Source: CAZPRQ01 sp964589415
Lineage (GTDB): Bacteria > Patescibacteriota > Doudnabacteria > UBA920
Assembly (NCBI GenBank): GCA_964589415.1
Contig: CAZPRQ010000050.1
Coordinates: 1 to 7,208, forward strand
Length of the DNA: 7,208 nt
Reading direction: 5' to 3'
Shown: positions 1-3,395 of the stretch, piece after piece
Layout of the letters: every line of letters begins with the position of its first letter
Position numbering within the stretch: position 1 is the stretch's first letter
The notes under the pieces: generated by a model
The model's input: only the letters and a program-made list of their open reading frames with translations
Database searches by the model: none
What the model was told of the DNA's origin: nothing
Translations under genes and position numbers: made by a program

Positions 1-36
1 ATTCATGGAAAAAACTTATTTTTTAATGACTTGCAC

Positions 37-66
37 ATTATACAAAAAATACGCCCCTAGTGTCAA
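37..66 (-). promoter_or_regulatory. Leftward sigma70-type promoter leaving the window
   Basis: On the minus strand a perfect -35 TTGACA (66 to 61) is followed after 18 bases by a perfect -10 TATAAT (42 to 37). Transcription would start near position 30 and run left, out of the window. The first 30 bases would be the leader or start of a gene that cannot be seen. The sequence match is strong; the downstream gene is inferred. Confidence 0.65.
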
Positions 67-74
67 CAGAGACG

Positions 75-322
75 ACGTGAATCCAAAAACCCTTGTCATC
101 CCGCCTGCCTGCGGTAGGCAGGGAATTTTTAGGGCTGTAAAAATATCCGGGATCCAGAAGTTGGCTTAGAAACTGGATCTTGGGGTCTCCGCCTTCGCCT
201 CAAGCCTAATCAAAGATATGTTTAATATACAAAAAAGCTTCGGCGGACAAGTCGGATGCACCTGTCTGCCGATGAGGCAGACTCGCCCGGGATGGCATAT
301 CGGAGGGTTTTTGGATTCACGT
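75..322. repeat. MITE-like dispersed repeat, left copy
   Basis: A 248-bp non-coding element bounded by perfect 19-bp terminal inverted repeats (75-93 and 304-322). The outermost four bases, ACGT, read the same on both sides and could be a target duplication. Inside are three hairpins: 104-122 (7-bp stem CCTGCCT, 5-base loop), 151-179 (GATCCAG/CTGGATC around 15 bases) and 264-282 (GTCTGCC/GGCAGAC around 5 bases). There is no open reading frame, so any movement would need a transposase from elsewhere. A second copy lies inverted at 6745-6983. This element occupies most of the 356 bases before uvrC and directly follows the uvrC stop codon, so its hairpins may also end uvrC transcription. Confidence 0.9.
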
Positions 323-356
323 TGGACGGTTAAAAGTCTTACAGTTTCGTAATTAT

Positions 357-2387
357 TTATATGGACTGTTGAATTTGTTTTGCCAAATGTTCGCCTACTA
401 CAGCGGCCAATTCAGCCGCGCTTGCTTTGCGAATGTTGGCAATGGTTCCGAATTTTTGTTTAAGCAGTTTTTTGGTCTTGGGACCAATGCCCACAATTTC
501 GTCCAGCGCGGATTTAATTGCCTGTTTGCTTCTTAAGCTGCGGTGGAAAGTTATGCCGAAGCGGTGGGCTTCGTCGCGGAGGCGCTGCAAAAGCTGCAGT
601 CCAGGTTGGTCGTGGGGAAGGACGATTGGGTTTTTTTGGTTAGGGAGAAAAATTTCTTCAATACGTTTGGCTAATCCAATAGTGGGCAGTGAACGGTGGG
701 CAGTGAGCAGTACTTTCATCGCCGCTGATAATTGACCCTTTCCACCATCGATTACTATAAGATCTGGAACGAGCCATTGGTCCTTAATTCCTAATTCTTG
801 ATTCATAATTCTGTTAAGCCTTCGGCTTAACATTTCCTTCATCATGGCAAAATCATCCGGTGTGTTTTTGCTTTGGATTTTAAATTTTCGATACTCCGAT
901 TTTTTTGGCAATCCGTGTTCAAATACTACCATACTGCCCACGGGATTTGTGCCTTGGGTATTGGAAATGTCGTAGCATTCTATCCTGTTCGGGATTTTTT
1001 CGAGTTTTAGAATTTCTTTTAGTTGCGCAAGGCCCCTCTGTGTTTTGTCTAGGTGTCCGGCCTGTTCATTGAGGTAATTTTTTAAGTACTCACGCGCGTT
1101 TGTGGAGCTTAATTTAACCAGGCTTAAGGCCTTGCCCCTTTTGGGGGTAATAATTTTAACCGATTTTCTGAATCGGTCCTTAATTAGGGTTTTGATTAAA
1201 TTTTGATTTTTGACATCAACCGGCAGTCCCGGCGCTTCGGTCGGGGCAAAATAAATTTCCTTTGGCGCATCGCTTGTTTGGGTATAGTAGTCTTCCAAAA
1301 AATTCTGCAGTACTCCATTCCCGTAGTTTTCTGCCCCGGCGTTTTGGTCGGGGTTCCGACCTCGCGAAGCGAGCGTCGGAGTAGCTCCTTCTGTTTTACC
1401 TGCCTCTCCGGACTTCGACGGTGAGCTCAATCGTACCGCAGGCAAGCGCGGTCCCGGATCGCTATATATAAAATTTTCCTTGTCCAGCATCTTGCCTTGC
1501 CTTATTTTAAACAGGTTTACGCATGCCATTCCTTCATCTGACGCAATTCCCACCATATCCCAATCCGCCGGTTTAGCCAAAATTACGTTTTGCCTCTGTT
1601 CCAGCATTTCCAAGGCGCGCAATTGATCTCGCAAAAAGGCGGCCTTTTCGAATTTTTTGGTTTTGGCCGCTTTAGCCATATCGGCTTTTATATTTTTTAT
1701 GGCAGGCGTAATGTGGCCCGAAAGGAATAATTTTATTTTATCCAAGTGTTGTTTGTATTCATCGAGGCTAATAACCCCGGCGCATACTCCGGGACAGCGG
1801 TGGAGGTGATAGTAAAAGCAAGGCTTGCCAATTTTTGTAGCCGAACATAGCCCGAAAGTTTTGCGCGCCATCAAAATCAAATCCCGGATTTTTTTCGCGC
1901 TCGTATATGGACCAAAGTAGGTATTAGGTTTTAGGTGTTGGGTTTTAGGTAGGGGTTTTAAAATTTGATTTTTGGATTTTGGATTTGTTTCGGATTTCGA
2001 TATTAGGATTTCGGATTTACCCTCGGACACTCTTCGCCTAATAACGATCTGTGGTATTTCAGTTGTGTAATCTAAAACGATAAAAGCATATGACTTGTCA
2101 TCTTTAAGTTCAATATTGTATTTGGGATGGTGTTTTTGAATTAGCGTGCGTTCTAAATATAGGCTTTCCAGTTCCGTGTTTACCACGGTGTAAGTAAAAT
2201 CTGCCGCTTCCTTCATTAAAAAAGGAATCTGCGGGCGTTCGTCATCTCCCGCAAAATACTGCTTCACCCGCGCGTGCAAATTTTTGGCTTTGCCAATGTA
2301 AATAACACCCTGCTTATCATCTAAAAATTGATAAACACCGGGCGCGGCAGGGAGACTTTTTAATTTAAGGGCGAAATTACTTGTCAT
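357..2387 (-). CDS. uvrC: UvrC, excinuclease ABC subunit C
   Basis: UvrC is the nuclease of nucleotide excision repair and cuts both sides of a lesion marked by UvrB. The N-terminal GIY-YIG domain (about 12-95) has GVY (Y19), YIG (30-32), R40 and E79, and makes the 3' cut. C181, C190, C198 and C202 fit the cysteine set that binds a [4Fe-4S] cluster in E. coli UvrC. A UVR motif for UvrB contact lies at about 229-263. The RNase H-like domain for the 5' cut carries D473, D547 (IDGGKGQL) and H608. Helix-hairpin-helix motifs end the protein (about 629-674). The length, 676 residues, exceeds the usual 560-610. The extra residues lie at about 121-155, 310-352, 525-538 and 558-568, where the DNA resembles intergenic repeats. 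The start at 2387 gives the normal family N terminus. There is no Shine-Dalgarno site, and the predicted promoter implies a leaderless mRNA. Identification is certain. Confidence 0.98.
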   Translation of the reverse strand: MTSNFALKLKSLPAAPGVYQFLDDKQGVIYIGKAKNLHARVKQYFAGDDERPQIPFLMKEAADFTYTVVNTELESLYLERTLIQKHHPKYNIELKDDKSYAFIVLDYTTEIPQIVIRRRVSEGKSEILISKSETNPKSKNQILKPLPKTQHLKPNTYFGPYTSAKKIRDLILMARKTFGLCSATKIGKPCFYYHLHRCPGVCAGVISLDEYKQHLDKIKLFLSGHITPAIKNIKADMAKAAKTKKFEKAAFLRDQLRALEMLEQRQNVILAKPADWDMVGIASDEGMACVNLFKIRQGKMLDKENFIYSDPGPRLPAVRLSSPSKSGEAGKTEGATPTLASRGRNPDQNAGAENYGNGVLQNFLEDYYTQTSDAPKEIYFAPTEAPGLPVDVKNQNLIKTLIKDRFRKSVKIITPKRGKALSLVKLSSTNAREYLKNYLNEQAGHLDKTQRGLAQLKEILKLEKIPNRIECYDISNTQGTNPVGSMVVFEHGLPKKSEYRKFKIQSKNTPDDFAMMKEMLSRRLNRIMNQELGIKDQWLVPDLIVIDGGKGQLSAAMKVLLTAHRSLPTIGLAKRIEEIFLPNQKNPIVLPHDQPGLQLLQRLRDEAHRFGITFHRSLRSKQAIKSALDEIVGIGPKTKKLLKQKFGTIANIRKASAAELAAVVGEHLAKQIQQSI
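681..712. repeat. Short tandem repeat inside uvrC
   Basis: GTGGGCAGTGA occurs at 682-692 and again at 696-706, a 14-base period. It encodes about residues 558-568 of UvrC (VLLTAHRSLP), between the IDGGKGQL motif and the conserved GLAKR segment. Repeats of this kind are more typical of intergenic DNA than of a nuclease core. The match is short, so an origin as an inserted repeat is an inference. Confidence 0.5.
784..830. repeat. AT-rich repeat words plus hairpin inside uvrC
   Basis: Bases 784-811 are a run of AATTC, ATTCTTG and ATTCATAATTC words like the degenerate AT-rich spacers at 3241-3300. They encode about residues 526-535 (IMNQELGIK), an expansion just before PDLIVIDGGKG. Next to it is a hairpin at 814-830 (TTAAGCC/GGCTTAA, loop TTC), which falls in the conserved RR-containing stretch and may be coincidental. 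Confidence 0.45.
1332..1460. repeat. GC-rich palindromic repeat inserted in frame in uvrC
   Basis: Two adjacent hairpins sit here: CCCCG/CGGGG at 1334-1353, and TCCGAC-CTCGC/GCGAG-C-GTCGGA at 1355-1380 (11-bp stem, one bulge, loop GAA). A third region, 1401-1444, is bounded by TGCCT/AGGCA, and its TACCGCAGGCA word also occurs (reverse complement) in the left MITE-like element. The DNA encodes UvrC residues about 310-352, a Pro/Ser/Gly/Arg/Lys-rich low-complexity stretch with no counterpart expected between the FIYSD strand and the NFLEDYY segment. It is in frame and free of stops. Confidence 0.7.
1923..2027. repeat. AT-rich intergenic-type repeat inserted in frame in uvrC
   Basis: The DNA is built from GGTTTTAGGT words (1927-1950) and GGATTT/GATTTTTGG words (about 1967-2018). 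The same TAGGTTTTAGG word appears in the spacer after uvrA (6268-6302). It encodes UvrC residues about 121-155, rich in Lys, Ser, Pro, Asn and Gln, between the end of the GIY-YIG domain and the conserved YFGPYTSA motif, where the family normally has only a few residues. Confidence 0.7.
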
Positions 2388-2394
2388 ATATATT

Positions 2395-2423
2395 ATTATA
2401 AGCGTGAAAAGGCATTTTGGGAA
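2395..2423 (-). promoter_or_regulatory. Predicted uvrC promoter (leaderless start)
   Basis: On the minus strand TTCCCA (2423 to 2418, 4 of 6 consensus bases) and a perfect TATAAT (2400 to 2395) are separated by 17 bases. Only 7 bases separate the -10 box from the uvrC ATG at 2387, so the predicted start of transcription falls on or next to the start codon. No Shine-Dalgarno site is present, which agrees with a leaderless mRNA. Confidence 0.5.
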
Positions 2424-2436
2424 TTTTGTTTGTCCT

Positions 2437-2464
2437 TTGCAAACAGGCTTGTTTTTGGTATAGT
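2437..2464 (+). promoter_or_regulatory. Predicted promoter of the small-gene operon
   Basis: TTGCAA (2437-2442, 4 of 6 bases) and TATAGT (2459-2464, 5 of 6 bases) are 16 bases apart. Transcription would begin near 2471, right at the ATG at 2472. This is divergent from the uvrC promoter, with the two -10 boxes about 60 bases apart. It argues against the alternative TTG start at 2430, which would lie upstream of the transcript. Confidence 0.5.
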
Positions 2465-2471
2465 GAGCAGT

Positions 2472-2645
2472 ATGCTACTGTTTGTTGTTGCTATTATTTT
2501 AACTGTAGTAGTAGCCCCCGTAGTCGGAGTAATTTGGTACGGGGTAGTAATAGTCCTTGTGTCATCAGACGTGATTGGCTGTTTGACGGAAAGGGTTAAT
2601 CGCGGAAGGTTTGTCCGTCAATATAAACGGGATGTAAGGCAATAA
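2472..2645 (+). CDS. Small predicted membrane protein A (57 aa)
   Basis: I do not recognise this protein. Residues 1-38 are almost wholly hydrophobic (Val, Ile and Leu rich), long enough for one long or two short membrane segments around P16. A basic, polar C-terminal tail follows (about 39-57, with RVNRGRF and QYKRD), which would be expected on the cytoplasmic side. The ATG at 2472 was chosen because the best promoter predicts transcription from about 2471. An in-frame TTG at 2430 would add 14 residues, and a GTG at 2463 is also possible; none has a good Shine-Dalgarno site. Its stop codon lies within the ribosome binding site of the next gene, which suggests coupled translation. It is the first of five small genes read in the same direction. 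Confidence 0.6.
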   Translation: MLLFVVAIILTVVVAPVVGVIWYGVVIVLVSSDVIGCLTERVNRGRFVRQYKRDVRQ

Positions 2646-2650
2646 GGAGG
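2643..2650 (+). promoter_or_regulatory. Strong Shine-Dalgarno site for small gene B
   Basis: TAAGGAGG, with 4 bases to the ATG at 2655. The TAA stop of the preceding gene forms the first three bases of the site. Neither uvrC nor uvrA has such a site, so it is strong support that the small gene is real. Confidence 0.85.
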
Positions 2651-2654
2651 CCGT

Positions 2655-2825
2655 ATGATCCGTATTGGAAGTCTGTTTTTGTTCCTGCTTTTCGCCTTGG
2701 GCGCGGCCCTTGGCGCAAGGGATCTCTTTCATGAAAAGGATTGGGCTGGCTGCGTAATGTGGCTCTTTAGCAGCCCCTTCTCCGTTATTTTTCTTTCCGA
2801 CGCCCTTGGCTGGTGGGGAGAATAG
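2655..2825 (+). CDS. Small predicted membrane protein B (56 aa)
   Basis: I do not recognise this protein. Residues 4-20 (GSLFLFLLFALGAALG region) form a hydrophobic segment that could be a membrane anchor or signal-like sequence. A short charged loop follows (ARDLFHEKDW, 21-30), then a second hydrophobic segment rich in aromatic residues (about 33-54), ending WWGE. A two-pass hairpin topology is plausible. There is no lipobox. The start is set by an excellent Shine-Dalgarno site 4 bases upstream. Only two bases separate its stop from the next ATG, so the genes probably share one transcript and coupled translation. The function is unknown. Confidence 0.72.
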   Translation: MIRIGSLFLFLLFALGAALGARDLFHEKDWAGCVMWLFSSPFSVIFLSDALGWWGE

Positions 2826-2827
2826 CA

Positions 2828-2974
2828 ATGAAAATCTATCTCATTGTGGCAAACTCAAAGCGGGAAGAGAGGAATGTTGGATTTTGGGCGTTGACGACAG
2901 CACTCTGCTTGAGTGGTGTTGGTTTTGGGAAAATTCTCCAATGGCTCTCGGAGGCGGTAGCATGGATATTCTAA
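2828..2974 (+). CDS. Small predicted membrane protein C (48 aa)
   Basis: I do not recognise this protein. A short hydrophobic start (MKIYLIVA) is followed by a charged stretch (SKREERN, 10-16) and a hydrophobic segment from about 18 to 34 (GFWALTTALCLSGVGFG). It ends with an amphipathic, Trp-containing tail (ILQWLSEAVAWIF). GGGGAG at 2815-2820, 7 bases before the ATG, is a reasonable Shine-Dalgarno site. The gene begins 2 bases after gene B and overlaps the start of gene D by 13 bases in another frame. One membrane pass is likely. The function is unknown. Confidence 0.62.
   Translation: MKIYLIVANSKREERNVGFWALTTALCLSGVGFGKILQWLSEAVAWIF
2950..2954 (+). promoter_or_regulatory. Shine-Dalgarno site that sets the start of gene D
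   Basis: GGAGG with 7 bases to the ATG at 2962, located inside the end of gene C. It is the reason for choosing the short 23-residue reading frame over a longer in-frame TTG start at 2806, which would overlap genes B and C heavily. Confidence 0.65.
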
Positions 2975-3033
2975 TTGCCTACCTCTTGTGGATAGTTGTG
3001 GTTAGCGCTATGCCCCAGGAGGAGCTCTCATGA
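2962..3033 (+). CDS. Membrane micropeptide D (23 aa)
   Basis: I do not recognise this peptide. It is one hydrophobic segment (residues 3-17, ILIAYLLWIVVVSAM) with a short acidic tail (PQEELS), about the size of a single membrane helix. Its ATG lies within the last 13 bases of gene C and has its own Shine-Dalgarno site at ideal spacing. Its TGA overlaps the ATG of gene E as ATGA, the classic coupled junction. It could be a true micropeptide or mainly a device that feeds ribosomes to gene E. Its size makes confidence moderate; ordinary gene callers would miss it. Confidence 0.5.
   Translation: MDILIAYLLWIVVVSAMPQEELS
3017..3022 (+). promoter_or_regulatory. Strong Shine-Dalgarno site for small gene E
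   Basis: AGGAGG with 7 bases to the ATG at 3030, inside the end of gene D. Near-perfect sequence and spacing support both the start of gene E and the reality of the operon. Confidence 0.8.
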
Positions 3034-3164
3034 CATATAGTCCTTCAGAAGTTGTGGTTGGATTTCTCTGCAACGCATTCGTCGTAATCTTTGCTCTGGT
3101 TTTCTTGTGGAAAGTTGGTGTGCATTTCCGCAAGCACTGTCTTGGCCGCCGCCGCGGCTCTTAA
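3030..3164 (+). CDS. Small predicted membrane protein E (44 aa)
   Basis: I do not recognise this protein. A short polar start (MTYSPSE) leads into one clear membrane segment (residues about 8-27, ending ALVFLW). A strongly basic tail follows (KVGVHFRKH, then GRRRGS at the end) with Cys37. By the positive-inside rule the tail would face the cytoplasm. The ATG overlaps the stop of gene D (ATGA) and is preceded by AGGAGG at ideal spacing. It is the last gene of the operon; an intrinsic terminator begins 22 bases after its stop. The function is unknown. Confidence 0.68.
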   Translation: MTYSPSEVVVGFLCNAFVVIFALVFLWKVGVHFRKHCLGRRRGS

Positions 3165-3186
3165 CAACCTATGCGCCACGCTTAAA

Positions 3187-3220
3187 CCCCCTCGGAACTT
3201 TAGACCGGGGGCTTTTTTTT
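3187..3220 (+). terminator. Intrinsic terminator of the small-gene operon
   Basis: CCCC (3188-3191) pairs with GGGG (3208-3211) and CGG (3193-3195) with CCG (3205-3207), with one bulged T and a 9-base loop. Eight T residues follow (3213-3220). It closes the five-gene operon and separates it from uvrA. Confidence 0.9.
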
Positions 3221-3240
3221 GACAGTTTTTTTACTTTCAG

Positions 3241-3300
3241 TACTAATTACTCCTTTATCCTTTTCTAATTTCCAATTACTCCTTACTAATTACTAATTTC
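3241..3300. repeat. Degenerate AT-rich repeat spacer before uvrA
   Basis: TACTAATTAC occurs at 3241-3250 and 3284-3293, and AATTACTCCTT twice (from 3245 and from 3274). This is simple, imperfect, purine/pyrimidine-biased spacer DNA with no reading frame. Similar words occur inside uvrC at 784-811. Confidence 0.6.
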
Positions 3301-3326
3301 TCTTTTTTTCCTTTCTACTCCAACTC

Positions 3327-3355
3327 TTGCAGCGTCTTGACATTCGTGGTAAAAT
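3327..3355 (+). promoter_or_regulatory. Predicted uvrA promoter with extended -10
   Basis: TTGCAG (3327-3332) and TAAAAT (3350-3355, 5 of 6 bases) are 17 bases apart, and TGG just before the -10 box makes an extended -10. The transcript would start near 3362, giving an AT-rich leader of about 34 bases with no Shine-Dalgarno site. No LexA-type operator was recognised. Confidence 0.5.
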
Positions 3356-3395
3356 GGTTTCTAGTTTGTCATATTACTTTTTTGTTTAAATTTCT

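Noticed and set aside
427..735. Plus-strand reading frame of 102 codons opposite uvrC
   Set aside because: It lies antisense to the conserved UvrC catalytic and HhH region, has no ribosome site, and resembles no known protein.
1203..1424. Plus-strand reading frame of 73 codons opposite uvrC
   Set aside because: Antisense to uvrC, across its repeat insertion; no start signals.
702..2472. AGTGAGCAGTA shared by uvrC (702-712) and the gene A promoter region (2462-2472)
   Set aside because: Several 11-base matches are expected by chance in a window of this size; nothing else links the two places.
2565..2828. Minus-strand reading frame of 87 codons opposite small genes A and B
   Set aside because: The plus-strand genes have Shine-Dalgarno sites and tight junctions here; the antisense frame has a low-complexity product and no promoter or ribosome site.
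2806..3033. 75-codon frame starting with TTG that ends with gene D
   Set aside because: It would overlap genes B and C and lacks a good start site; the ATG at 2962 has GGAGG at ideal spacing.
3337..3355. TTGACA at 3337-3342 as the -35 box paired with TAAAAT at 3350
   Set aside because: The spacing is only 7 bases, too short for sigma70; the TTGCAG box 10 bases upstream gives 17.
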